DNA of 51,624 nt, taken from NCBI GenBank assembly GCA_937873135.1, contig CALMVQ010000154.1:1-51624 (forward strand), written 5' to 3'. Made by a program: the position numbers and the translations under genes. How positions within the stretch are numbered: the stretch's first letter is position 1; each line of letters begins with the position of its first letter. The notes under the pieces are model-generated. The model saw nothing but the letters and a program-made list of their open reading frames with translations. It did not search any database and was not told the DNA's origin. Positions 32,594-41,574 of this stretch are shown here, piece after piece. This DNA comes from an uncultured Scytonema sp. GTDB taxonomy: Bacteria > Cyanobacteriota > Cyanobacteriia > Cyanobacteriales > Nostocaceae.

Positions 32594-35041
32594 ATGAAGA
32601 AGCACTTATACTCTCAAATACCCTCTTACACTTGGAGTCGTCCGATTGGTTCGGGCTGGGATAAACCTTATACAGTCCGTTACGCTAGTAATATTGATGA
32701 TGGTCCTTGGCATGGAATGCCTTTAGGTGGCTTTGGTGCTGGTTGTATAGGTCGTTCTTCGCAAGGAGATTTCAACTTCTGGCACATTGATGGTGGTGAA
32801 CACACCTTCAGAAGTATTCCTGCCTGTCAATTCAGTGTTTTCGAGTCAGATGGTTCATCATCTCAAACTTACGCTTTATGTACTCAACTCCCTGAGGATG
32901 GCAGTCTCGCTGCTTGGAAGTGGTATCCAGGGAGCAGGGAAGTAGAAGAAAATCCTTCACTCTCCACTCCCCAAACGGGGACTTATCATGCTTTATACCC
33001 TCGTAGCTGGTTTGTTTATGATGGAGTGTTTCAAGCACAGTTAACTTGTGAGCAATTCTCACCAATATGGGCTGATAATTACCAAGAAACAAGCTATCCG
33101 GTAGCTGTGTTTTTATGGACTGCTAGCAATCCCACAGATGCTCCCTTGACTTTAAGCATCATGATGACTTGGCAAAATATGGTAGGTTGGTTTACCAATT
33201 CTTTAAAATCTCCGCAAGTACGGATACGGGATGATGGAAGTCCGGTTTATGAGTATCAGCCACCTCTGGATAAAAGTAAAGATAATTTTAATGAACTAGT
33301 TGAAAACACGGAATATCTTGGCTGTGTTTTAAGTGGGAACAATAGCCAGGAGTGCATACAAGAAGGTGAAGGAGAGTGGTGTATTGCCACTAGAAAACAG
33401 CACGGCATGGAAGTTCTATATCATACAAACTGGAATCCTAGTAGCACGGGTACAGATGTATGGGAAAGCTTTAGTAAAGATGGTTCTTTGTCTAATTATG
33501 TAGATGAAACACCAGCGACAGAAAATACACAAATAGGCGCGGCGATCGCTGTTCGTTTTACTATCCTGCCAGGAAAAACTCTGGAAATTCCCTTTGTTCT
33601 AGCGTGGGATTTTCCTGTAACGGAGTTTGCCGCAGGAATTGAATATTATCGAAGATATACTGACTTTTTTGGTCGGAGTGGTAAGAATGCTTGGGCGATC
33701 GCATCCACTGCTTTAGCAAACTACCAAACTTGGCTTTCTCAGATTCAAGCATGGCAACAACCGATTCAAGATCGTCAAGACTTGCCAGACTGGTTCAAAA
33801 TGGCTCTATTTAATGAGCTTTACGATCTCACAAGCGGTGGTACACTGTGGAGTGCCGCTTGTGATCGCGATGTGATCGGTCAATTTGCCGTGCTGGAGTC
33901 ATTAGATTATCGGTGGTACGAAAGTATAGACGTACGTCTTTACGGTTCGTTTGCTTTGTTAATGCTCTTTCCACAATTGGAGAAGTCGGTTATTCGTGCC
34001 TTTGCACGTGCAATCTCAAATGGTGACGATACGGAGCGTATCATTGGCTACTACTACACTATTAAAGCAGAAAGTCCAATAGCCGTTCGTAAAGTCGCAG
34101 GTGCAACACCTCACGACTTAGGCGCACCAAACGAACATGTCTGGGAAAAAACCAATTACACCAGCTATCAAGACTGCAATTTGTGGAAGGATCTCAGTTG
34201 TGATTTTGTGCTGCAAGTCTACCGAGATTTTCTTTTAACAGGTGCGACTGATGTGGAATTCCTGGCAGACTGCTGGAATGCGATTGTCCAAACCCTCAAC
34301 TACCTGAAAACTTTTGACAAAGATGAGGATGGGATTCCGGAAAATTCTGGTGCGCCCGATCAAACCTTTGATGATTGGCGGTTGCGTGGTGTAAGTGCTT
34401 ATTGCGGTGGTTTGTGGTTGGCAGCGTTGGAGGCAGCGATCGCAATCTGTAATGTTTTATTACTGAATTGCCAAGACACCAATATTGCCAAGAAAAACTT
34501 AGGAGACTTGGCAGTTCAAAAATCAATCTATGAAACTTGGCTAGAACAATCTCGCCCAATCTATCAAGAAAAACTTTGGAATGGACAATACTACCGCCTT
34601 GACAGTGAGAGTGGTTCCGATGTCGTCATGGCAGATCAGTTGTGCGGACAATTCTATGCGCGTCTATTGAGATTGCCAGATATTGTACCACAAGATTGCG
34701 CCCTTTCTGCGCTAAAAACAGTTTACGATGCTTGCTTCTTAAAATTTCACAATGGCAAGTTTGGTGCGGCTAACGGTGTTCTTCCGGATGGTTCACCTGA
34801 AAACCCTCAAGCAACTCATCCCTTAGAAATTTGGACGGGAATAAATTTTGGGATGGCAGCTTTTCTCGTGCAAATGGGTATGAAAGATGAGGCATTTAGG
34901 CTAACACAAGCTGTCGTGCAGCAAATTTACGAAAATGGATTACAGTTCCGCACACCCGAAGCCATCACCGCAGTCGGTACATTCCGTGCAAGTACCTACC
35001 TCAGAGCAATGGCAATTTGGGCAATTTATTTAGTGTTGTAA
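32594..35041 (+). CDS. GH116 family glucosidase / glucosylceramidase-like
   Basis: 815 residues from ATG 32594; an upstream GTG at 32522 adds 24 residues with no better signal. The N-terminal beta domain has PLGGFGAGCIGRSSQGDFNF, and the helical barrel has FNELYDLTSGGTLW, whose Glu matches the nucleophile of characterised GH116 enzymes, and the acid/base Asp in DQTFDDWRLRG. This is the family of human GBA2 and of bacterial beta-glucosidases. Substrate in a cyanobacterium is open: glucosylated lipids or oligosaccharides. No signal peptide, so cytoplasmic. The gene is complete. Confidence 0.9.
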   Translation: MKKHLYSQIPSYTWSRPIGSGWDKPYTVRYASNIDDGPWHGMPLGGFGAGCIGRSSQGDFNFWHIDGGEHTFRSIPACQFSVFESDGSSSQTYALCTQLPEDGSLAAWKWYPGSREVEENPSLSTPQTGTYHALYPRSWFVYDGVFQAQLTCEQFSPIWADNYQETSYPVAVFLWTASNPTDAPLTLSIMMTWQNMVGWFTNSLKSPQVRIRDDGSPVYEYQPPLDKSKDNFNELVENTEYLGCVLSGNNSQECIQEGEGEWCIATRKQHGMEVLYHTNWNPSSTGTDVWESFSKDGSLSNYVDETPATENTQIGAAIAVRFTILPGKTLEIPFVLAWDFPVTEFAAGIEYYRRYTDFFGRSGKNAWAIASTALANYQTWLSQIQAWQQPIQDRQDLPDWFKMALFNELYDLTSGGTLWSAACDRDVIGQFAVLESLDYRWYESIDVRLYGSFALLMLFPQLEKSVIRAFARAISNGDDTERIIGYYYTIKAESPIAVRKVAGATPHDLGAPNEHVWEKTNYTSYQDCNLWKDLSCDFVLQVYRDFLLTGATDVEFLADCWNAIVQTLNYLKTFDKDEDGIPENSGAPDQTFDDWRLRGVSAYCGGLWLAALEAAIAICNVLLLNCQDTNIAKKNLGDLAVQKSIYETWLEQSRPIYQEKLWNGQYYRLDSESGSDVVMADQLCGQFYARLLRLPDIVPQDCALSALKTVYDACFLKFHNGKFGAANGVLPDGSPENPQATHPLEIWTGINFGMAAFLVQMGMKDEAFRLTQAVVQQIYENGLQFRTPEAITAVGTFRASTYLRAMAIWAIYLVL

Positions 35042-35072
35042 TTAAGGCTTTGCTAATTGACGGTATGAAAAT

Positions 35073-35169
35073 CTCACGCAAAGACGAGGACAGTACGTCC
35101 TTTGTGTTTCCTTCCAAAAGAATCTGTCCGTCGCAAAGGCGCAAAAAAACCTTGGCGTCTTTGCGTGAG
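35073..35169. repeat. Palindromic interspersed repeat
   Basis: 14-bp inverted arms CTCACGCAAAGACG and CGTCTTTGCGTGAG (35073-35086 and 35156-35169). It is placed between the converging ends of the GH116 gene and the repeat-protein gene and could end transcription. The phrase TTTGCGTCTTTGCGTGAG resembles a repeat found in many cyanobacteria. Confidence 0.6.
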
Positions 35170-35241
35170 GTACGTAGTTGTGCTGTCTAGCCTACGGCAT
35201 CCCGGAAGGGGTACACGCTTAGCACAACTACAAAGCTATAA

Positions 35242-37281
35242 TTATTGTTGTTCTATTATTGGTTGTTCTGTCGTGGTTGGCTGAGGTTGTTCTGTTGGTT
35301 GTGGATGGAGAAACTGCCGCCAAGTTTTAATTTGCTCTCGCGCCTCAGTGTACGCGGCACTACCTCTGGGAACCAACTTGGCTGTCTCAATACCTCTGAC
35401 GATATCGGACTGACTTTGAGAACGTGCTATGTCTAACAATTGCTGACTCCATTGGTCAACAGTAACATTAATGTCACTGCGCAAACTGCTGTTATCTGGG
35501 ACTTGATTTGCCAGACGAATTGCTTCTGCCAAAGCTTCTGAAGTTCCAGTGATCGCCATCTCCTGCGCTTTCTTCCAATTGTCTCGAGCGCTGATTTGTT
35601 CAAGCCATCCTTCTGCTGTGGCTCGTGCAGTTTTTGAAAGTGCCCGCCCTGAAGATATTCTTTGAGCAGTGGCAATGGCAGCAGGAAGATTGCCATTCCG
35701 AGCAAGTTCTTGTGCTTGATCCAGTATTGGTTGATCTTGAATTCGCTGAATACTTCCAGTCCAAGCCGCAATTTTGCTTTGTGCTTCAGGGTACAGTGCC
35801 CGTCCCCGACGAATTTGACTAGCTTCTGCAACCGCAGCTTGCAATGAGTTAATATCTTCTAACATTGCCAACTGTTCGGCATGATCTAAATAAGGTCTAT
35901 CTTCAATGGTTTGCACTTGAGCAATCCAGCCAGCAATGTCTCCTCTAGCTTCTTTGGCACGAGGGTGATCGGCGGGGATGATTTGTGCCTCAGCAACGGC
36001 TGCTGTCAAATCGTTGATTGTGCCTCCATTTGCCAGTTCTTGCGCTTTTTCTAAGTGCGCCAAATCTTCAATTTCTAGCTGCCAACGGACAACCAGTTTT
36101 TGTGCTTTGTCATATGCTGGTCTTGTGGTGTCAATTTGTTGGGCTTGAGAAATTGCCGTTTGCAAGCTAGCAACCGTACCAATCCAAGCATTTCTCTGGG
36201 CTTCGGCTAAGGCAATAAAGTCCTCGGTTTCGATTTGTAGCTTGGCATTTACAGGAATTTTTTGGGCAATTGAGATGGCTGCATTAGCATCTTGTTTATC
36301 CAGCTTGTTCTGTGCTATGTCCAGCATCTTGCGCCCAAAGTCTGGAATTGCATCCTGAGCTTTTTGATACATGAAGCTTTGTTGTCCAATAGACTCTGCC
36401 AATTTAATGGCTTTTAGCAAATCTTCTACTGTCCCATCTTTGGATATGCTTTCAGCTTTTGCTAACTTCTCACTGTCTTCTCTAGTTACAACAATCAGAC
36501 GATTTAATTCGTCGTACTTGGCATTTGCCCAGTATTTATTATTTACACGCAGTAATCTTGACGCCAGCATAAATGCCTGGTGCCATTTTTCGTCACGTAT
36601 TTGTGCAACTGAATCTTTATAGATGCCATCTGCTTTCGACCAAATTGATTCCCATTTGGTTATCTTCTCGTCTACCAACTTAGCCGCGTCAACATCTGTA
36701 GGAATCTTGCGTGCGGTTGCCATTGCTTCGTCTAGCTTGCCTAATTGGAAGCTTTCATCTGCTAGCTGTAATATATCCTGCGACCATTCTTTTAAAAAAT
36801 GATCCACTTGTCCACGTAGCGGATGATCTTCCGGCACTTCTTTCACCAAAGTGATCGCCTGTAGCAAATCTTTCAATGTCTCTTTGGAGGCAGCTAGCTG
36901 GGCACAGTTTAACCGTACCGATGCACTTGCCAAAGGCCAAAAAATTTCCGGGCAGTTTGGCGCACTGGGTAGTTTTAGCAGCATTGCCATGGACGTAAAT
37001 GCGATTGCACCAGGAACTAACGCCAGCAATAAAGTCCAAAGTACCCAACTTTTCGTCCAACCTGGTAACTTACGCGAATTACGAGGTTTAATGACTGGTG
37101 ACGGACTGTCTAAAGCTACTTCAGAATTATTTTCCTTTGAGCGCTGTACAGATTTCAAAGTAGAACCAGTAGCTGGGACATCAGACAAGCGATCGCTAAA
37201 TTGCTGCCTTCGGGATAATTCTGCTATCTTATCTGGCTCTTTTGCTATTGACCAACTATCTGGAATGTCCCGCTCTGTCAT
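35242..37281 (-). CDS. Membrane-anchored helical repeat protein, unknown function
   Basis: 679 residues. An N-terminal cytoplasmic segment of about 75 residues is followed by one membrane helix (WVLWTLLLALVPGAIAFTSM) and then a long outer part. From about residue 120 to 650 it is a chain of helical repeats with the theme AQELA-x-G...LQAAVAEAxxIxxGRxLYxEA...IAAWxxxI. Similar proteins are conserved in cyanobacteria, some annotated loosely as chromosome segregation ATPases, though no ATPase motif is seen here. The tail is Gln/Pro/Thr-rich (QPTEQPQPTTTEQP). It probably forms a scaffold at the membrane. Confidence 0.7.
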   Translation of the reverse strand: MTERDIPDSWSIAKEPDKIAELSRRQQFSDRLSDVPATGSTLKSVQRSKENNSEVALDSPSPVIKPRNSRKLPGWTKSWVLWTLLLALVPGAIAFTSMAMLLKLPSAPNCPEIFWPLASASVRLNCAQLAASKETLKDLLQAITLVKEVPEDHPLRGQVDHFLKEWSQDILQLADESFQLGKLDEAMATARKIPTDVDAAKLVDEKITKWESIWSKADGIYKDSVAQIRDEKWHQAFMLASRLLRVNNKYWANAKYDELNRLIVVTREDSEKLAKAESISKDGTVEDLLKAIKLAESIGQQSFMYQKAQDAIPDFGRKMLDIAQNKLDKQDANAAISIAQKIPVNAKLQIETEDFIALAEAQRNAWIGTVASLQTAISQAQQIDTTRPAYDKAQKLVVRWQLEIEDLAHLEKAQELANGGTINDLTAAVAEAQIIPADHPRAKEARGDIAGWIAQVQTIEDRPYLDHAEQLAMLEDINSLQAAVAEASQIRRGRALYPEAQSKIAAWTGSIQRIQDQPILDQAQELARNGNLPAAIATAQRISSGRALSKTARATAEGWLEQISARDNWKKAQEMAITGTSEALAEAIRLANQVPDNSSLRSDINVTVDQWSQQLLDIARSQSQSDIVRGIETAKLVPRGSAAYTEAREQIKTWRQFLHPQPTEQPQPTTTEQPIIEQQ

Positions 37282-37411
37282 TTCTCACACCACAATAATC
37301 GAAACTTCCGTTGTTGCCATAGTAACTTTCTCGTTAGGAAAAAGCTAGCTTTTAGGCGACCCTCTTTCTACCGCTACCATAAATCACCACAATTTAAAAT
37401 GCTGTTTTATA

Positions 37412-38317
37412 CTACACCGTTGCAGAAGATTCTCCTTGTAATTCAGCTATAAGTTGAGCTAAGTGAGCGCTACTTGCTTGGTAAACTGTACCACAGAAAT
37501 CACACGTTGCCTCCGCACCGTCATCTTTAGCAATCATATCTTCTAGTTCGGCAACTCCCAACATTTTTAATGCCCCTAAAACGCGTTCAAAAGAACAACC
37601 ACAGTGGAAGCGAAGGATTTGGGTTTCCGGAAAGATATTCAGACTCATATCCCCGAGAATATCTTCAAAAATTTCTGGCAAAGTCTTACCTGCTTGTAAT
37701 AAAGGTGTAAATCCTGATAAAGCAGCCACTCGTGATTCCAACAGTTCTACTAAAGCTTCGTCTCTGGCTGCTTTTGGCAGAACTTGAACGAGTAACCCTC
37801 CTGCTGCTGTTACCCCTTGTGCACCTACAAATACACCTAAAACCACAGCTGATGGTGTTTGTTCCGAAGTTATGAGGTAATGAGCCACATCTTCTCCAAT
37901 TTCACCGGATACAAGTTCCACCGTACTAGAATAAGGATAGCCGTAGCCGATATCGCGCACGACATATAAATATCCCTTACCGACTGCACCACCGACATCT
38001 AGCTTACCTTTGGAATTTGGAGCTAATTCCACATCTGGGTGTTCGGCAAAGCCGCGTACAGTTCCATCTACACCTGCATCTATCAACATACCACCTAAAG
38101 GTCCATCGCCTTTGACCCGGACGTTGACTCTAGACCCTGCCCGCTTCATACTTGAAGCCATCAACAATCCTGCTGTCATCGTCCGCCCCAGTGCTGCGGT
38201 GGCTACATAAGATAGCTTGTGACGCTGCCTTGCTTCTTCAGTCAAACGTGTGGTGATTGCACCAACTGCACGAATTCCACCTTCTGCTGCGGTGGCGCGA
38301 ATTAATTGATCCGCCAT
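37412..38317 (-). CDS. hslO: Redox-regulated chaperone Hsp33
   Basis: 301 residues from ATG 38317 (MADQLIRATAAEGGIRAVGA), preceded by TAAGGT; the ATG 15 bp upstream is less likely. The four zinc-binding cysteines are present as C-x-C (FHCGCSFERV) and C-x2-C (CDFCGTVY) at the C-terminus. Under oxidation these form disulphides and switch the protein to a holdase. In a phototroph this protects against singlet-oxygen and peroxide stress. The order of domains and the length are normal. Confidence 0.97.
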   Translation of the reverse strand: MADQLIRATAAEGGIRAVGAITTRLTEEARQRHKLSYVATAALGRTMTAGLLMASSMKRAGSRVNVRVKGDGPLGGMLIDAGVDGTVRGFAEHPDVELAPNSKGKLDVGGAVGKGYLYVVRDIGYGYPYSSTVELVSGEIGEDVAHYLITSEQTPSAVVLGVFVGAQGVTAAGGLLVQVLPKAARDEALVELLESRVAALSGFTPLLQAGKTLPEIFEDILGDMSLNIFPETQILRFHCGCSFERVLGALKMLGVAELEDMIAKDDGAEATCDFCGTVYQASSAHLAQLIAELQGESSATV

Positions 38318-39021
38318 GAAAAACCTTACCAAATAATGTAATCTTTTACTAAGAGAAAACTCAGAATGTTATAGTATAAAGCGAAAAGTTGGAGTCATTG
38401 TAAGACAGAGTATTACAAGACTTTTGTTTTCTGGTAATACTGTCTCACCGTCTAGAGCCGTTCACAAGGCAGGGAAACCCATATAACTGACTTCTCTTCT
38501 TGGAGCGAGTACGCTCTCGTCTTTGGTGAAAAGCCCTGACTACAATTGAGACTCGCATTGTGGTTTTCTCCACTTTTAGAGAGTTTTAAAACAACTAATA
38601 ACAGAATTCCCCACTCCCAGAGCGATGAAAATTTCTGCTTTTCAGCATCAGAATTCTACTTATCTCAGTATAACAAAACTTAACTTAAACATGATGTGTA
38701 ATAAATCAGTTATAATTTTTTCATTCAAGTAATAAACAAAGGATAGGATTAAAGAAATTTCTGAACGTCAAGTGTGATATACTTAAGTGAGTGTTTTTTA
38801 AAGAGTGTTAGTAAGTTATCAAGCTGACTGTTGAGAAATAAGTAACGCGAAAATCAATGGCAATTAGCAAGAAACGCTTTCTTGTTCGTATAATTAGAAA
38901 TATTATACAAGCACCTTTATTCTACTCACCTTTTATCATTGTTGATAGTTAATAAATCGAATTAACTGTGAATCTGCTTAGTTGTCAATCTAACTTATTA
39001 TTTTTTTAAAGTAAGCTAAAA
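38318..39021. other. AT-rich intergenic stretch
   Basis: 700 bp upstream of both hslO (minus) and the START-like gene (plus), so it should carry their promoters. It is AT-rich with no strong hairpin or repeat. A 31-codon frame at about 38858-38953 (MAISKKRFLVRII) has no further support. No confident promoter boxes were fixed. Confidence 0.4.
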
Positions 39022-39402
39022 ATGCTTGGTACTTTTCAAAAAAGTCAACTGCGAATAGAAATTGAAGCATCAGCCACTGCAATTCGTAACAGTCTCTTAA
39101 AGGCTGAAGAACTAAAAAGTTGGCTGCCCTCAAATCGATTAAGTTCTGGAATGCCAGAACAATTAACTCCAGGATTTGAGTTTACAAATATGGTTGGACC
39201 CTTTTCGATTCACCATCATGTGGATGTAATAGGTATTAATTGCGTGCGCTTCTTATTGAGTCAAGGAATTGACGGTTTTCATGAGTGGTACTGGGGAGAA
39301 GGTTGGGTACAATCTCGCATAGAAGGTGTCACTATTTTACCGCTTTCTTTAGGTCAAACATTGAGTTTGTTGCGTTTGCGTCAGTTTTTGACGAATAAGT
39401 AA
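39022..39402 (+). CDS. SRPBCC/START-like small protein
   Basis: 126 residues. The pattern of a beta strand with alternating residues (LRIEIEASATAIRNSLL), a helix (AEELKSWLPS), then FEFTNMVGPFSIHHHVDVIG and WYWGEGWVQSRIEGVTILPL suggests the SRPBCC fold with a hydrophobic pocket, as in polyketide cyclase/dehydrase-like proteins. The function is not known and homologues are known to me mainly from cyanobacteria. The gene ends with a tract of A-rich repeats (39397-39420) similar to the tract inside the MITE family 1. Confidence 0.55.
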   Translation: MLGTFQKSQLRIEIEASATAIRNSLLKAEELKSWLPSNRLSSGMPEQLTPGFEFTNMVGPFSIHHHVDVIGINCVRFLLSQGIDGFHEWYWGEGWVQSRIEGVTILPLSLGQTLSLLRLRQFLTNK

Positions 39403-39811
39403 AAAGTAAAAAAAGAATCCCCATAAATTCAGGCGCGGGTGTTTCAATTCTGACGCTAAGCTCGCGCATTTATTGAATCTTCCGTCCGGCAGACTTCTCG
39501 CGAAGCTCTGGGGACGGAAGCTTCCGCCCCCAAGACTTCGCGCCTTGAAACTTGCTACACTTTACAAGGGAACAAATATGAATTGTAAGAATTCAGCACA
39601 CAGGAGTCAGGAGTCAGAATTCATCAGGAATATATCATTATTGGTATATTTATTTCATCAAATGTTCTCGGTGTAGGTAACTATTCTGACGAATTGATTC
39701 TGACGGATGTATTCTTACTATGAATTTTATTTTCCCTAAATAAATAATAGTGCCTTTAAACCGATGTTATTCCTATAAACTTTTTACTTTTGCCTTGTTT
39801 AGTAAGTCTTC
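39403..39811. other. Gene-poor stretch with repeats
   Basis: Contains a 9-bp inverted repeat CTTCCGTCC/GGACGGAAG (39479-39520), a GGAGTCA short tandem repeat near 39604, and a 20-bp fragment of the MITE family 1 right end at 39780-39799. The 67-codon frame at 39473-39676 spans the inverted repeat and is not credible. Confidence 0.5.
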
Positions 39812-40222
39812 TCACCGTCTCAAGGAAAGTAACTCTTGAGGAGAAGCTAAAAGTTTGATTTTTGTGTAAAGAATTTGTCGTGATTGATTGAGAATAAACA
39901 ACCACAGGACATTAACGCCGCACCAAGAAGTTTGTGATTTGCCTGACACCTGAACTTGGATTTGGTCATCTTCTAAGGTTTCTATAATTCCCTCAGAAGG
40001 GTAAACTTTAATATCTTGAGCTTCTTGTTGTAAGAAATGAGCGATCGCCTGTGGTCCCACAACACCTGATTCAAATGGGGGATGCATAACACCATCACTA
40101 GCGAATAAAGCTGCTGTCGCTTCAAATACTCCTGCGTTTAAAGTTTCAAAATAACGCAGTATAGTTGGTTCGGAAATTCCCTGTATCACCAATGTTGAGT
40201 CTAGAGATTCGACGTATGCCAT
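39812..40222 (-). CDS. C-terminal-domain homologue of orange carotenoid protein (CTDH)
   Basis: 136 residues from ATG 40222, with GGAGAGGAAATAAAT in front; a longer frame would overlap the aminotransferase gene. NTF2-like fold marks: ISEPTILRYFETLNAGVFEA, LFASDGVMHPPFESGVVG, and the C-terminal GVNVLWLFILNQS and LLASPQELLSLRR, the last closely matching the end of OCP. Cys101 in TSWCGVN corresponds by position to the Cys103 used for dimerisation in Anabaena CTDH. CTDHs carry and deliver carotenoid to HCPs. The HCP gene lies about 9 kb away. Confidence 0.93.
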   Translation of the reverse strand: MAYVESLDSTLVIQGISEPTILRYFETLNAGVFEATAALFASDGVMHPPFESGVVGPQAIAHFLQQEAQDIKVYPSEGIIETLEDDQIQVQVSGKSQTSWCGVNVLWLFILNQSRQILYTKIKLLASPQELLSLRR

Positions 40223-40373
40223 ATTTATTTCCTCTCCAAATGTATCTAAATATTTAAATGGAAAATAGGTATAAGTGCAAACTACTATAGATATATTTTC
40301 AGCATCTCTCCTAACTTTTGTAGAGACGCAACAAAACGCAACATCTCTACAACTTCTGACAAATTGTACTATG

Positions 40374-41555
40374 TTAATAATGAATGCCAGCTTGTTTAAA
40401 TCTGTACAAAGCTTCACTTAAGCGATCGCACTCAGCAATTAAACTGATTCGCACATATCCTTCACCCGCCACTCCAAAGGCATTACCGGGAGTAACGACG
40501 ACTCCAGTTTTCTGTAATACATCAAGGGCAAAATCTGTGGAACTAAGACCAACTGGGCAAGGCACCCAGAGATACATTGTTGCTTTAGTTTTATTGACAT
40601 TCCAACCCAAATGTGCTAGTCCTTGGATGAGAAAATCGCGACGGATACGGTAGCGTTCTTGAACTTCCTGCAAATACACATCCGGCAGTTGCAAAGCAGT
40701 TTCTGCTGCTGTTTGCAAAGCGGCAAAAATGCCATAATCGAGATTGGTTTTTAATGTTCGCAATCCTTGAATCACATGGCGGTTACCAACGACAAAACCG
40801 ACTCGCCAACCTGCCATGTTGTATGTTTTGGAGAGGGTATGAAACTCTACACCAATATCTTTTGCTCCAGGAATTTCTAACAAGCTTGTGGGTTGATAGC
40901 CGTCAAAAGCTAACTCGGCATAACATAAATCATGAACTAGCAAAATTTCAAATCTTCGGGCAAAGGCGACGATTTCTGTAAAGAATTCGCGGGGTGCAGT
41001 GGCAGCAGTGGGATTGCTAGGATAATTGAAATAGAGCATCTTCGCTTGTTCGGCAACGGCGTCGGGAATTGCTGCTAAATCAATCAGCCAGTCATTTTCT
41101 GGTTTTAAAATCAGACTGTGAACTTTACCACCAGCGATCGCCGGGCCTCGAAAATGAGCCGGATAGGCAGGATTCGGTACTAAAACTAAGTCACCAGGGT
41201 TAATGTAGGCGATCGCTAGATGAGTCAATCCCTCTTTGGAACCGAGTAAGGGTAATGCTTCGCTATCTGGATCTAAATCGACTTCGTAACGACGACGATA
41301 CCAACTCGTAATTGCACGGCGAAAACTTGCTGTGCCTTCAAAAGGAGGATATCCGTGATTGGCACTATTTTGCAACGCTTTCACTGCTGCATCTACAACT
41401 GGTTGCGGTGTTGCCCCATCGGGGTTTCCCATGCCTAAATCAATTAAATCTAGCCCTTGTTCGCGTGCTTTAGCCTTGAGTTCATCCAGACGGGCAAAGA
41501 CATAAGGTGGTAGTTTTTGTATACGTTCAGCCGGGGCTATCCAATTCAAAGTCAT
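40374..41555 (-). CDS. Class I/II PLP-dependent aminotransferase
   Basis: 393 residues. The fold I aminotransferase motifs are all seen: LGMGNPDGATPQPVV, FNYPSNPTAATA (PLP/Asn), VHDLCYAELAFDG (Asp and Tyr) and the PLP Lys in HTLSKTYNMAGWRVGF, then YVRISLI with the substrate-binding Arg. It resembles the cyanobacterial group annotated as aspartate or LL-diaminopimelate aminotransferase. The exact substrate is uncertain. It follows the alcohol dehydrogenase-like gene with an 18-bp gap, so these two are probably one operon. Confidence 0.9.
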   Translation of the reverse strand: MTLNWIAPAERIQKLPPYVFARLDELKAKAREQGLDLIDLGMGNPDGATPQPVVDAAVKALQNSANHGYPPFEGTASFRRAITSWYRRRYEVDLDPDSEALPLLGSKEGLTHLAIAYINPGDLVLVPNPAYPAHFRGPAIAGGKVHSLILKPENDWLIDLAAIPDAVAEQAKMLYFNYPSNPTAATAPREFFTEIVAFARRFEILLVHDLCYAELAFDGYQPTSLLEIPGAKDIGVEFHTLSKTYNMAGWRVGFVVGNRHVIQGLRTLKTNLDYGIFAALQTAAETALQLPDVYLQEVQERYRIRRDFLIQGLAHLGWNVNKTKATMYLWVPCPVGLSSTDFALDVLQKTGVVVTPGNAFGVAGEGYVRISLIAECDRLSEALYRFKQAGIHY

Positions 41556-41574
41556 TGTCTAATTACTAAATAGT

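Noticed and set aside
35102-35284. Plus-strand 60-codon frame after GH116
   Set aside because: It runs through the inverted repeat and into the 3' end of the opposite gene.
38318-39021. Search for tRNA, CRISPR or riboswitch in the long AT-rich gap
   Set aside because: No cloverleaf-like sequence, no regularly spaced direct repeats and no recognised aptamer were seen.
39473-39676. 67-codon frame over the inverted repeat
   Set aside because: It spans the 9-bp inverted repeat and a tandem repeat, with no ribosome binding site or conserved features.
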